Numbered from the stretch's first letter, positions 54,938 to 63,773 are shown. The stretch is 64,000 bases of DNA from Orrella sp037026685 (GCF_037026685.1 NZ_JBANET010000008.1:83716-147715); one strand, 5' to 3'. Translations and numbers: made by a program. Notes: generated by a model from the letters alone, not told the origin.

Positions 54938-56100
54938 GCCGCCTCCTGCGCAGCCAGAACGATGGAAACGGCCTTGCCGGCGATATCCGAGGTGTAGTGG
55001 GCATGGCGGGCGCCCGCCACCTGCCGCTGGCCGGCCTCGCCGCGCAGCTGCCGCACGCATTCCACGTAATGCCCCCAGCCCTGCATGTAAGAATCCGACA
55101 GATGCCCGCCGGACGTATTGGTGGGAAGGCAGCCTTGCGGCCCGATGCCCCGTGTCGCAAGAAACCGTCCGGCCTCGCCCGCGCCGCAATAGCCATACCC
55201 CTCCAGCGCCAGCACGACGTGCATGGAAAAGCTGTCATAGACCGAGAACAGGTCGATGTCCTCGTGGCAGACGCCCGCCATCGCGAACGAGGATGCGCCT
55301 GCGTTGCGCTGCGCGGTCCGATAGAACCCGTCCAGCCGCGGCGCCAGGCTGGTCGAAGCCCGGTTTTCGTCATAGCGGCCGATGCCCTTGACGTGCACGG
55401 CCCTGCCGGTACGCGCGGCGCGCTCGGCAGTGGTGACGATCAATGCCACGCCGCCGTCGTTGACCATGCAGTAATCCAGCAGGCGCAAGGGTTCGCATAT
55501 GAAAGGAGAGGCCAGATAGTCCGCGATGGAAACAGGCCTGCGCAGTATCGCTTCGGGATTGAGCCCGGCCCACTGCCGCTGGGCGAGCGCGACGCAGCCG
55601 AGCTCGGCCTGCGTCATTCCTGTCTGGTGCATATAGGCGTTGGCCGTCAGGGCATACAAGGCACCCTGCGAGCTCAAGCCCCAGGGCGCGTGATAGACGT
55701 AGGCCAGGAACATGTCTCCGCCCATGGCGGCCGGCCCGCCATACTGGACCTTGGCCGAACGCTGATTGCTCCCGTAAACCAGGGCGATGGTCTCGGCCTG
55801 CCCGGACTCGATCGCGGCTATGGCCTTGAGCATCGCCGTGGGCGCATCGGCCTGATCGCCCCAGCGCACGTCCATGCCGGCCACCTCGGCCATTCTTTCG
55901 TATGCCGTGGACTGCCCCACGATCAGGCCGTCGATATCCTCCCGCCCCAGCCCTGCATCCCGCATGGCGCCCAGCAGGGCCTGCAAGGCATAGCCATACT
56001 GGTCATGCGGAGCATTGCCGGCACGTACCGCATGCCAGTCGGCGGCCCAATCGGTTTTGCCGACGCCGACGATTGCGCATCGCGATCTAGCCACGGGCAT
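54934..56100 (-). CDS. SCP2/lipid-transfer-type thiolase
   Basis: 388 aa. Non-classical thiolase: AIVGVGKTDW at the start, LREDIDGLIVG-type LGREDIDGLIVGQSTAY, NDGGVALIVTTAERA, DLFSVYDSFSMHVVLALEGYGYCG and NTSGGHLSDSYMQGWGHYVECVRQLRG. The N-terminal half lacks the usual NxxCGSG cysteine and instead has SNQRSAKVQYGGPA, as in thiolase-like aldolases; the GHLS-type histidine is kept. With DUF35 next to it, a thiolytic or retro-aldol cleavage of a CoA ester is likely. ATG 56100 overlaps the CaiB gene end by 14 bp. Confidence 0.85.
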   Translation of the reverse strand: MPVARSRCAIVGVGKTDWAADWHAVRAGNAPHDQYGYALQALLGAMRDAGLGREDIDGLIVGQSTAYERMAEVAGMDVRWGDQADAPTAMLKAIAAIESGQAETIALVYGSNQRSAKVQYGGPAAMGGDMFLAYVYHAPWGLSSQGALYALTANAYMHQTGMTQAELGCVALAQRQWAGLNPEAILRRPVSIADYLASPFICEPLRLLDYCMVNDGGVALIVTTAERAARTGRAVHVKGIGRYDENRASTSLAPRLDGFYRTAQRNAGASSFAMAGVCHEDIDLFSVYDSFSMHVVLALEGYGYCGAGEAGRFLATRGIGPQGCLPTNTSGGHLSDSYMQGWGHYVECVRQLRGEAGQRQVAGARHAHYTSDIAGKAVSIVLAAQEAA

Positions 56101-57295
56101 CCCCCGCGGCGAATACGACGCCGTCGCGGCGCAGGTCCTGGATCTGCTCCTCGGGCACGCCGAGCTCGACGAGCACCTGCACGGTATGCTCGCCGCACGC
56201 CGGAGGCGGGCGTGAAGGCCTTTCGCGCTGCGCGCTGTTGATGGGGAAAGCCGGCACGCGAAACTGCCTGCCGTCCTGCAGCCTGATGGACTCCACAAGA
56301 TTGAGATGCGCCAGCTGCGGCGAATCCTGCAGGTCTTGGTAGTCTGCCACCCGGCCGCACACGATGTCGGCGGCCGACAAGGCCTGCAGCCAATGTTCGA
56401 CGGTGCGCTGGCGGAATTTCGGCGCCAGCAGGCTGCGCATGCCCGCGCGATGCTCGATGCGGCTGTCCAGATCGGCCAGGGCGGCCAAGGCGGGATCGCC
56501 GGCCAGGCCCAGCACCTCGCACAAGCGTTCCCACCTGCCCCCGTTGTATGCCGCCACCATGAGCCAGCCGTCCGCGGCTTCGAAAGCCTCGTTGGGCGCA
56601 GCGTAAGGCGCGCTGCTGCCGGCCTTGACAGGCAGCCTGCCCGAGCCCAGGAACTCGGTGAAGGCCGATTGCTGCAAGGCGATGGCCGAAGCGAACAGGC
56701 TGGTATCCACCCAGGCGCCGGCCCCGCTGCGCTCGCGCGCCAATAAGGCGGAAACGACGCCGATCGTGGCGATGAATCCGGTGGCGATATCGACAACGGG
56801 CGCCTGCACCTTGCACGGTTCCGTATCGGGCAGGCCTATCAGGCTCATCAAACCCGACTCGCCCTGCACGATGCCGTCCACTCCCGGCTTGTGCGCCGCG
56901 GGGCCGGTTTGGCCGAACGCCGATACCGAGCAATAGACCAGGCGCGGATTCGCTGCGCTAAGGCGGCGGTAGTCCAGCCCCAGCCTTTGCATCACGCCGG
57001 GCCGAAAGCTTTCCACGACAACGTCGGCCCCTGCCGCCAGGCGATGCAGCAGCTGCAGGCCTTGCGGCGTTTTCAGGTCCACGCACACGCTGCGCTTGTT
57101 GCGGTTGAAGGCCATGTAGACAGGGCTTTCGTCCTGTACCCAGGGTTTGCCCAGCTTGCGTCCCAGATCGCCGCCAGGCGGCTCGATCTTGATGACATCG
57201 GCGCCAAGGTCGCCGAGATACATGGAACACGTGGGTCCCGCTCCGATCTGGGAAAAATCGATGACGCGCACCCCATCCAGAGTGGTCTGCAGCAA
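56087..57295 (-). CDS. CaiB/BaiF family CoA-transferase
   Basis: 402 aa class III CoA-transferase that moves CoA between carboxylic acids. GVRVIDFSQIGAGPTCSMYLGDLGADVIKIEPPGGDLGR carries the catalytic-region pattern (the D of 'LGADV' region and later GVDGIVQGESGLMSL). FNRNKRSVCVDLKTPQGLQLLHRL and VVESFRPGVMQRLGLDY are typical. It probably activates the acid brought in by the Bug receptor directly upstream (10-bp gap). Confidence 0.9.
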   Translation of the reverse strand: MLQTTLDGVRVIDFSQIGAGPTCSMYLGDLGADVIKIEPPGGDLGRKLGKPWVQDESPVYMAFNRNKRSVCVDLKTPQGLQLLHRLAAGADVVVESFRPGVMQRLGLDYRRLSAANPRLVYCSVSAFGQTGPAAHKPGVDGIVQGESGLMSLIGLPDTEPCKVQAPVVDIATGFIATIGVVSALLARERSGAGAWVDTSLFASAIALQQSAFTEFLGSGRLPVKAGSSAPYAAPNEAFEAADGWLMVAAYNGGRWERLCEVLGLAGDPALAALADLDSRIEHRAGMRSLLAPKFRQRTVEHWLQALSAADIVCGRVADYQDLQDSPQLAHLNLVESIRLQDGRQFRVPAFPINSAQRERPSRPPPACGEHTVQVLVELGVPEEQIQDLRRDGVVFAAGDARG

Positions 57296-57305
57296 TTGAA
57301 GCTCC

Positions 57306-58277
57306 TTATTCGATCTTCAGGCCGATGTCGTTGATGACCCGGGCCCACTTCTTCTCGTCGGCGGCCATGAGCGCGTCCATGTCGGCCGCCGGCAGGTAAA
57401 GGGACTCATAGCCAAGCTCGGCCAGGCGGTCCTGGAAGGCCTGGGACGAAGTCACGCGCTCGAGCGCATCGGACAGCGTCTTGACGACATCGTCGGGGGT
57501 TTCAGCGGGCGCCAGCACGCCGTACCACGTCGTGGACTCATAGCCCGGCACGCCGGCCTCGGCCACGGTCGGCACATCCGGCAGCAGCGGCGAGCGGGCC
57601 TTGCCCGTCACGGCTATGCCATTGAACTTTCCCGACTTGACGTGAGGCGCCACGGCAGGCAAGGTCGCGAAGGCCAACTCGATGTGGCCGCCCAGCACAT
57701 CGGCGATCGCGGGGCCGGAGCCTCGATAGGGAACATGAGCCAGGCTGATCCCGGTCTGCCGGTTGAACAGTTCGGCCGACAGATGCTGCGGGGTCCCGCT
57801 GCCCGGGGTGCCATGATTCAACGTCTTGCCTGCCTTGACCTTGTCCAGCACGTCGGCCACGCTGCGCAGCTCCGTTGCCGGGTTGGCCACCAGCAGGAAC
57901 TGCACCTCGGCGACCATGGCAACGCCGCGTAGCGATTGCAGGTCGTAGCCCAGGTTCGAATACAGCGAGGTATTGATCGCGACCTGGTTCGACGCAACCG
58001 CCAGGGTGTAGCCATCCGGCCTGGCGCGCGCCACGTAGGTCACGCCGATATTGCCGCCCGCGCCCGCGCGGTTCTCCACGACGACAGGCACCTTCAGCTC
58101 CTGGGCCAGGCCTTCGCTCAGCAGCCGGCCAATCTGGTCGTTCCCTCCCCCCGGCGGAAAAGGCACGACCAGGGTAATCGGCTGGCCCGGAAACGCCGCC
58201 CCGGCGGCAAGAGGCGCCATCGCGCCGACCGAACCCAGCAGGCAGGCCGCCAGGACGCGCTTGGTCATTTTCATCAT
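57306..58277 (-). CDS. Bug family periplasmic receptor
   Basis: 323 aa. Signal MMKMTKRVLAACLLGSVGAMAPLAAGAA, then FPGQPITLVVPFPPGGGNDQIGRLL, VVENRAGAGGNIGVTYVA, DGYTLAVASN and AEAGVPGYESTTWYGVLA. GGAG 6 nt before ATG 58277. Second gene of the enoyl-CoA hydratase-Bug-CaiB-thiolase-DUF35 operon, so its ligand is probably a monocarboxylic or aromatic acid degraded as a CoA ester. Confidence 0.92.
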   Translation of the reverse strand: MMKMTKRVLAACLLGSVGAMAPLAAGAAFPGQPITLVVPFPPGGGNDQIGRLLSEGLAQELKVPVVVENRAGAGGNIGVTYVARARPDGYTLAVASNQVAINTSLYSNLGYDLQSLRGVAMVAEVQFLLVANPATELRSVADVLDKVKAGKTLNHGTPGSGTPQHLSAELFNRQTGISLAHVPYRGSGPAIADVLGGHIELAFATLPAVAPHVKSGKFNGIAVTGKARSPLLPDVPTVAEAGVPGYESTTWYGVLAPAETPDDVVKTLSDALERVTSSQAFQDRLAELGYESLYLPAADMDALMAADEKKWARVINDIGLKIE

Positions 58278-58317
58278 TGCTGTCTCCTTCTAGTGTCTGT
58301 ACGTATCTGGGCGTGCT

Positions 58318-59115
58318 TCAGCAGCCGCGGAAGCTGGGCTTGCGTTTCTCGGCAAAGGCCTTGCGCCCTTCGATCCTGTCCTCCGAGGCAAGCAGGTGGC
58401 CCCACACCAGCTCCTCGACCTCCAGCGCCTCCCGCACGGGCAGGTCCATCGCCTTGTCGGCCAGGTACTTGATGGCGCGCACCGCCAGGGGTGCGTTCGC
58501 AACGATCTGCCCGGCGATTTCCCGCGCGCGCGGCAGCAGTTCCCCGGCCGCCACGACCTCCGTCACCACGCCATACGCATGCGCCGTGGCCGCATCGATG
58601 ATTTCACCGGTCAGCAACAGCCTCATGGCGGCCGAACGCGGCAGCGACTGCATAAGCCGCTGGATACCCGATATGGCCGGGATGCTTCCGACGCGCGGCT
58701 CGGTCAGGCCGAAGCGGGCGCCGCTGGCACACAAGCAGTAATCCGCGTTGAGCGCCAACTCCATGCCCCCGCCCACGGCCACGCCATTGACCGCGGCAAT
58801 CAACGGCTTGCTCAGCCCCAGCCTGGGCAGCGAGATGTTGCGTATATAAAGCGGGCTACGCGCGTCGGCTTCGCGCTCGAACATTCCGGATACGTAGGGC
58901 CGGTCCGGCAAGGTCCTTGTCAGGTCGGCCCCGGCGCAAAACGCCCGCTCGCCGGCGCCCGTCAGGATGGCCACCTGCAGGCTGGGATCGGCATCGAATC
59001 CCTTTAGCGCATCCCTCAAGGCGACCATGGAGGCCGGATCCAGGGCATTCATCTTTTCGGGCCGATTGATCGTGATAGTCAGGATGCCGGCCTCGGCCGT
59101 TCGTTCGATGCTCAT
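58318..59115 (-). CDS. Enoyl-CoA hydratase/isomerase
   Basis: 265 aa crotonase. Oxyanion-hole segments GAGERAFCAGADLTR (~62-76) and AVNGVAVGGGMELALNADYCLCA (~106-128), then EPRVGSIPAISGIQRL. The second catalytic Glu position (usually GxxP-E-x3-G) reads VGSIPAISG, so one of the two standard glutamates may be missing and the activity could differ from simple hydration. First gene of the CoA operon; 96 bp from the divergent LysR gene. ATG 59115 has GGAG 10 nt before it. Confidence 0.87.
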   Translation of the reverse strand: MSIERTAEAGILTITINRPEKMNALDPASMVALRDALKGFDADPSLQVAILTGAGERAFCAGADLTRTLPDRPYVSGMFEREADARSPLYIRNISLPRLGLSKPLIAAVNGVAVGGGMELALNADYCLCASGARFGLTEPRVGSIPAISGIQRLMQSLPRSAAMRLLLTGEIIDAATAHAYGVVTEVVAAGELLPRAREIAGQIVANAPLAVRAIKYLADKAMDLPVREALEVEELVWGHLLASEDRIEGRKAFAEKRKPSFRGC

Positions 59116-59210
59116 TCTTCTGCGTCTCCAACTGGGCTGCCAGCAATGGTAGAGACGGCCTGACATCAATACAATGAATTAATATTTACCTTTAATCATT
59201 GTCTTTTCTT

Positions 59211-60104
59211 ATGTTTAAACCCAGCCTCGTCCACCTCGAAACCCTGGTATGGATCGCACGACTGGGCAGCTTTGCCGCGGCGGCAACGCGTCTTAACACC
59301 ACGCAGCCCACCGTGTCCGCCCGCGTCAAGGAGCTGGAGGACCGGCTAGGCATCCGCGTGTTCGAACGCATGGGGCGCCGCATGATCCTGACCGTCAAGG
59401 GCAGAACGCTGGTGGACCGTTATGCGCCCCTGCTCGACGAGATGGACGGCGTGCTGCGGGCGGTCACCAACGCCCGGGACATGCGCGGCACGCTCAAGCT
59501 GGGCTGCGGCGAAATATTCGCCGTTACGGGCCTGGCCGCCATCACGCGGCTGGCGCGCGAAAAAATGCCCGACGTGGATTGGGAAATCGATGTCGACCTG
59601 ACGGTGAACCTGCGCCACAAGCTGAGCCGGGCCGCCCTGGACCTGGCCATCATCGTGACGCAGCCGGGCGATTCCGAGGTCGATTCCGCCTGCCTGAGCA
59701 AGATCAACCTGGCCTGGTGCTGCCACGCCGAGCTGGCCCGGCAGCACGGCCTGACCCGCCGCGGCGCGGACATGGCCGCCTTGCCCATCTGGACGCTGTC
59801 CAAGCCTTCGCTGCAATACCACCTGACGATGGACTGCCTGCGCGGCGCATCGCGAGGCTACCGTATCAACACCTGCAATCATGTCCAGGCCCTGATACGG
59901 GTGATCGCTTCCGGATCGGGCGTGGCGATGCTGCCGGACGTGCTCTTGCAGGAAGGCAGCTTGCGCCGCCAACTGGTGCGCGTCTTCCCGGAGCGCGCGG
60001 CAATACCGATCGAGTTCCGCGTCGCGCACAGAGGCGACACGAACGACAGCCTGATCCTGACTGCCTATGAGCTGATCCAGCAGCACGCCAGCGCCCGCGC
60101 CTAG
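59211..60104 (+). CDS. LysR family transcriptional regulator
   Basis: 297 aa. wHTH LVHLETLVWIARLGSFAAAATRLNTTQPTVSARVKELEDRLGIRVFERMGRR and effector domain from ~90 (GTLKLGCGEIFAVTG). Divergent from the CoA-ester operon; the short AT-rich gap (59116-59210, e.g. AATGAATTAATATT at 59173-59186) should hold the shared operator. No ribosome-binding site is evident before ATG 59211; TTG 59199 is an in-frame alternative. Confidence 0.92.
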   Translation: MFKPSLVHLETLVWIARLGSFAAAATRLNTTQPTVSARVKELEDRLGIRVFERMGRRMILTVKGRTLVDRYAPLLDEMDGVLRAVTNARDMRGTLKLGCGEIFAVTGLAAITRLAREKMPDVDWEIDVDLTVNLRHKLSRAALDLAIIVTQPGDSEVDSACLSKINLAWCCHAELARQHGLTRRGADMAALPIWTLSKPSLQYHLTMDCLRGASRGYRINTCNHVQALIRVIASGSGVAMLPDVLLQEGSLRRQLVRVFPERAAIPIEFRVAHRGDTNDSLILTAYELIQQHASARA

Positions 60105-60123
60105 CCAGCGTACCGGCGCAGGG

Positions 60124-60804
60124 CTATCGGCGCGGCGCATGCATGCCTTGCGCGCCGCCTTGCCAGCCTTGCTCGCCGATCAGCGGCACGAAGGCCACCG
60201 CCCCCAGGTCCTGCTCTTCGTAGTCGTCCTGTCCGCGGCGCACGATGCGCAGCAGGCGCTGGCGCCGCGTAGCCTGGCCCACCGGCATCACCAGGCGTCC
60301 GCCCACGGCCAGCTGCTCGCGCCAGGCCGGCGGAACGTAAGGCCCGCCGGCGGCGGCCACGATGGCGTCGAAGGGCGCCTGCGAGGGCAGGCCCAGCGTG
60401 CCGTCGCCCACCTGCACCGTCACATTGCCGTAGCCCAGCTGCCGCAACCGGGCGCGCGCCTGCAGCGCCAGCGGCTCATGCCGCTCGATGGCCTGGACAT
60501 GGCCGGCGATCTGCGCCATTACCGCGGCCGCATAGCCCGAGCCCGCGCCGATGTCCAGCACCTTGTCGCCCGGCCGCAAGGCGGCCGCCTGGGCCATCAG
60601 CGCCACGATGTAGGGCTGCGAGATGGTCTGGCCGCAGCCTATCGGCAAGGGCGCGTCGTCGTAGGCCAGCGCACGCACCTCATCGGGCACGAAAGCCGAG
60701 CGCGGCACCTTGCGCATGGCCGCCAGCACGCCGGCATCATGCAGGCCGCGCGCCACCAGTTGGCGCTGCACCATGTTTTCACGCAGGCTGTGCTCCTGGT
60801 CCAT
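60124..60804 (-). CDS. pcm: Protein-L-isoaspartate O-methyltransferase
   Basis: 226 aa. Class I SAM methyltransferase repairing isoaspartyl residues. VPRSAFVPDEVRALAYDDAPLPIGCGQTISQPYIVALM is the Pcm substrate region, motif I is VLDIGAGSGYAAAVMA, and FDAIVAAAGGPYVP / GGRLVMPVG follow. C-terminal VAFVPLIGEQGW is typical. Followed upstream by a BON-domain gene on the same strand (22-bp gap), so both may be in one stress-related transcript. Confidence 0.92.
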   Translation of the reverse strand: MDQEHSLRENMVQRQLVARGLHDAGVLAAMRKVPRSAFVPDEVRALAYDDAPLPIGCGQTISQPYIVALMAQAAALRPGDKVLDIGAGSGYAAAVMAQIAGHVQAIERHEPLALQARARLRQLGYGNVTVQVGDGTLGLPSQAPFDAIVAAAGGPYVPPAWREQLAVGGRLVMPVGQATRRQRLLRIVRRGQDDYEEQDLGAVAFVPLIGEQGWQGGAQGMHAPRR

Positions 60805-60826
60805 CGCCACAGCAGCCCGGCCAGGA

Positions 60827-61291
60827 TCAGGGCGCGCCTTGCAGTTCCGGCACGTTGCCCGGGGCGTCATGCGTGGACAGACGGTCGTCCACCCCGCCCA
60901 CGCCCTGCATGGCTGCCACGGCCTCGACCAGAGGCTCGCGCTCGGCGGCCAGGATCTGCCCCGACAGCGTCGCCACGCCGTCGGCCACCGACACGTCCAC
61001 CGCACCGGGAGTGCTGACCAGACGCCCCAGCTGCGACCGGATACGCTCGGCCAGGCGCTCGTCGTCCACGGGCTCGCTGGCCATGCTCGAACCGGCCTGG
61101 GCCACCATCCCCTTGACGCGGTGGGCCGCATCCTTGCCCTTGGCCTGCATGGCGTGGCAGGCGTCGTGGCATAGCGCATCAAACTTGTCGCACAGCAGCG
61201 CGCGGCGCCGGCGACCCATCTGCGGGTCCAGGTAATACATGGCGGCGGCGCCGACGGCCAGCGCCACCAAACGATCGAAGGTGTGTTTCAC
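60827..61291 (-). CDS. BON-domain protein
   Basis: 154 aa. N-terminal hydrophobic segment (VALAVGAAAMYYLDPQMGRRRRALL, a motif common in inner-membrane BON proteins) and a C-terminal BON domain (~85-150: DERLAERIRSQLGRLVSTPGAVDVSVADGVATLSGQILAAEREPLVEAVAAMQGVGGVDDRLS). BON domains bind phospholipid and occur in osmotic or envelope stress proteins. GTG 61291 is taken as start because GGGAG stands 6 nt before it. Confidence 0.83.
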   Translation of the reverse strand: MKHTFDRLVALAVGAAAMYYLDPQMGRRRRALLCDKFDALCHDACHAMQAKGKDAAHRVKGMVAQAGSSMASEPVDDERLAERIRSQLGRLVSTPGAVDVSVADGVATLSGQILAAEREPLVEAVAAMQGVGGVDDRLSTHDAPGNVPELQGAP

Positions 61292-61654
61292 AGCGGTCTC
61301 CCGTGGTCCCAGGCCCGGCCAACGGCCGGGACTTTCTTTTGAGCGCCCGCGCCCTGCGCGCGAGCCGCTCCAACTTCCGATGCAAGCCTTGTGCCTGCGG
61401 CGCAGGCGGCCCGCATCCCGCCCCGCCGCCTCTGCCCATGCCGGCATGCAGGGCTGGTCGGCGGCCTCGCGTCCCTGCATTTTTTGCAATGCGGCGGTAA
61501 ATCCTGCCGCTGCGGCACGAACCCACGGTCCCGGCGGGCACACGGCAAGCCGGGCGCCAGGCCAGCGGACGTGCCGCACGGCAGTCCGCCTCGCCGCCCG
61601 GTACGGCGCTTGCTGCGGCAAGCGCAGACCCTTATTCCCGACAAGGAGACCGCC
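61292..61654. other. 363-bp intergenic gap with a terminator-like hairpin
   Basis: Divergent region between the BON gene and the cysteine-rich gene. It contains CCCGGCC-AAC-GGCCGGG (61314-61330), a perfect 7-bp stem with 3-nt loop followed on the plus strand by ACTTTCTTTTG, which looks like an intrinsic terminator although no plus-strand gene ends there. The rest shows GC-rich frames without recognisable protein similarity; TTATTCCC before AAGGAG at 61643-61648 belongs to the leader of the next gene. Confidence 0.5.
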
Positions 61655-61990
61655 ATGAACCCCGTCCCTGCGCCCATGCAGTCCTGCATCGAGGAATGCC
61701 TGCGCTGCTACCAAAGCTGCCTGGGCATGGCCATGCGCCATTGCCTGGAGCAAGGCGGCCCGCACCTCGAGCCCACCCACTTCCGGCTGATGATGGCCTG
61801 CGCCGAAATCTGCCGCGCTTCGGCGCACCTTATGCTGCTGGGCTCGCCCGAGCACGGCCGCACCTGCGCGGACTGCGCCGTGTTGTGCCGCCAATGCGCC
61901 GAAAGCTGCGACGCGCTGGACGGCATGCAGGACTGCGCGGCGGCCTGCCGACGCTGCGCCCAGGCATGCGAACGCATGGCGGCCGGCTAG
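61655..61990 (+). CDS. Cysteine-rich four-helix copper-storage-like protein (Csp/DUF326)
   Basis: 111 aa with 16 cysteines (positions 11, 15, 18, 22, 30, 49, 53, 71, 74, 78, 81, 85, 94, 98, 101, 105), mostly in C-x2-3-C steps along predicted helices: the hallmark of Csp proteins, which line a four-helix bundle with Cys and store many Cu(I) ions. No signal peptide, so it resembles the cytosolic Csp3 type. AAGGAG stands 6 nt before ATG 61655. Copper binding is inferred from the family. Confidence 0.85.
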   Translation: MNPVPAPMQSCIEECLRCYQSCLGMAMRHCLEQGGPHLEPTHFRLMMACAEICRASAHLMLLGSPEHGRTCADCAVLCRQCAESCDALDGMQDCAAACRRCAQACERMAAG

Positions 61991-61997
61991 CCTGAAT

Positions 61998-62303
61998 TCA
62001 GCGCGCCGGCTTGGCGCCGGGCTCGGCCGGTTCAGCCGGTTCGGGCCCGTCCAGCTCGGCGTCGGCACCGCGCCGCCGGGTATCGGGCAAAGTCCCGGTG
62101 CGCGCCTCGGTTTCCTCCTGCGCAGTCGCCCGGTCGAAACCCGGCGTATCGGCGCCCTGGCGCGGCGGACGGTCCATATCGGGCCGTTGCGGCGCCGCCG
62201 CTGGCGCCCCGGCTTGCGGCCGCGGCGCGCCGGCGTTGACGTCGGGCTGGCCCGCCAGCCGGTCCGGGCCGGCGGGGCTGTCGTGCGCTGTCGTTCGAGC
62301 CAT
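61998..62303 (-). CDS. Hypothetical low-complexity protein
   Basis: 101 aa, rich in Ala, Pro, Asp, Gly and Arg, with no hydrophobic core and no family I recognise; probably disordered. A strong AGGAGG 7 nt before ATG 62303 supports translation. It follows the CBS gene on the same strand after 21 bp and is convergent with the cysteine-rich gene (7-bp gap). Confidence 0.6.
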   Translation of the reverse strand: MARTTAHDSPAGPDRLAGQPDVNAGAPRPQAGAPAAAPQRPDMDRPPRQGADTPGFDRATAQEETEARTGTLPDTRRRGADAELDGPEPAEPAEPGAKPAR

Positions 62304-62324
62304 GTCGGTTCCTCCTGGACGGAT

Positions 62325-62747
62325 TCAACGTGCGGGCTGCGCCGGCGCCGACACGTCCTTGAGCGCGCCGCCGGCGCCGGCCTTGACGGCCAGGTCGCCG
62401 AGCGAGACCACGCCGACCAGCTGCTTGTCGCGATCGAGCACCATCAGGCGGCGCAATTGCCGCTCGGCCATCTTGCGGCTGGCATCTTCCACGGCATCGT
62501 CCTCGAAGCACCATTGGGGACCGCTGCTCATGGCCTCGCTCACGCGGGTGGAGGCGGGCGTGGCGCCGCGCGCGACGCAGCGCACGGTAATGTCGCGGTC
62601 AGTGACGACGCCGACCAGACGGCGCCCGTCGCAGATGGGCAATTCGCCGACGTCCAGGTCGGCCATCAGCTCGGCGGCCCGCTGGATGGACTCGTCGTCG
62701 CGCAGGAAAGCGGGCTCGCGCGTCATGACTTGGGCGATGGTAGGCAT
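62325..62747 (-). CDS. CBS-domain pair protein
   Basis: 140 aa, two tandem CBS motifs: residues ~1-60 (IAQVMTREPAFLRDDESIQRAAELMADLDVGELPICDGRRLVGVVTDRDITVR) and ~75-130 (SEAMSSGPQWCFEDDAVEDASRKMAERQLRRLMVLDRDKQLVGVVSLGDLA). Such stand-alone Bateman modules bind adenosine nucleotides and are common in stress regulons alongside BON proteins. AAGGAG stands 7 nt before ATG 62747. Confidence 0.9.
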   Translation of the reverse strand: MPTIAQVMTREPAFLRDDESIQRAAELMADLDVGELPICDGRRLVGVVTDRDITVRCVARGATPASTRVSEAMSSGPQWCFEDDAVEDASRKMAERQLRRLMVLDRDKQLVGVVSLGDLAVKAGAGGALKDVSAPAQPAR

Positions 62748-62981
62748 GTGCTTGCTCCTTGTAGAGGCCAATATCGAGTGCGCCGCAAACGGCCGGCACG
62801 CCTGCGCACCTGGGCACGCTGGCGGCGCGAACTTTTATTGGGAACCTCATCGGGGCGCTTGCCCAGCCCCTCGTGGCAACCAGACGCTACCGGCCCGCGG
62901 CGTGCAGGGCGGCGCGGCGGTGCGCATGACAAGGGTCGTAACGCCTGCGCGCCGGCCCAAGGCGGCACGCCCGTACGCGGT

Positions 62982-63773
62982 CTACTGGCCGAACAGCAGC
63001 CTCGTGTATGGCTGCGATACTGCCCCGCTGCGTTTGCCGTCCGCGCCGTAGTAGCGGTTTTCGCGGCACAGGCGTTCCTTGGTGTCGCAGAAAACCCCGC
63101 TGGCGAAAGTGAAGGCCGTCCGGTCGAATCCGCCCTGGGAAAACAGGGCCGTCGCGGCTTGCCCGCCAAGATGCATCTCGGTCAGCTCGCGGGAAACGCC
63201 CTTATCGTCCGCGCACAAGTAGGCATCGCAAAGCACGCCGGGGGCCGGAGAGCGGATGGCCGAGACCGAGAACACGGTCGCCCGATAGGAAGGCCCCTGC
63301 CCGCGCGGACCGCAAAGGCGTCCCTCGAACGGGGCGCGGACGCTGCCCGCGCCGGCCCGAAGCACGACGTAGGCCGGCGCGATACACAGCCCATCGTCGT
63401 AGACATCCCCCGACACCCAGCGTACCTCGCTGCTGGCCACTGCCCCTGCCGGCAGCGCCAGCGGCGCAAGCACCGGGCCGGCAGGCGCCTGGCCGGGCGC
63501 GCGCATCGAAACGGCAAGCGCCTGATGGCGGCTGTCCTCGAAACCCAGCTCCGGACGCGCGGGCAACGTGCAGGCGGCATCGCCGCGATGCGTCACCGTC
63601 AGCACCATGCCCGATTGCGACATCCCGTTGAAACGCCCCTGCCCGTCGTCGACCGACAAGGCCAGCTGGCCGGCCGGACAGGCGGCAGGCGCCTGCCCGC
63701 CCAGCACGGCGCCTGGACCCACCAGCAGCGTCGCCGCCAGCACCATCAGTATTTTTTTCCGTTGCCGATTCAT
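62982..63773 (-). CDS. Exported protein with DUF4232-like and Fels-1 prophage-like domains
   Basis: 263 aa. Signal peptide (MNRQRKKILMVLAATLLVGPGAVLGG). Residues ~30-170 resemble DUF4232 (GMVLTVTHRGDAACTLPARPEL). The C-terminal ~80 residues (GVLCDAYLCADDKGVSRELTEMHLGGQAA...FASGVFCDTKERLCRENRYYGADGKRSG) match the Fels-1 prophage protein-like pattern also seen in E. coli YcgJ, with paired cysteines C-x4-C suited to disulfides in the periplasm. Function unknown. ATG 63773 is taken over an upstream ATG at 63794. Confidence 0.72.
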   Translation of the reverse strand: MNRQRKKILMVLAATLLVGPGAVLGGQAPAACPAGQLALSVDDGQGRFNGMSQSGMVLTVTHRGDAACTLPARPELGFEDSRHQALAVSMRAPGQAPAGPVLAPLALPAGAVASSEVRWVSGDVYDDGLCIAPAYVVLRAGAGSVRAPFEGRLCGPRGQGPSYRATVFSVSAIRSPAPGVLCDAYLCADDKGVSRELTEMHLGGQAATALFSQGGFDRTAFTFASGVFCDTKERLCRENRYYGADGKRSGAVSQPYTRLLFGQ

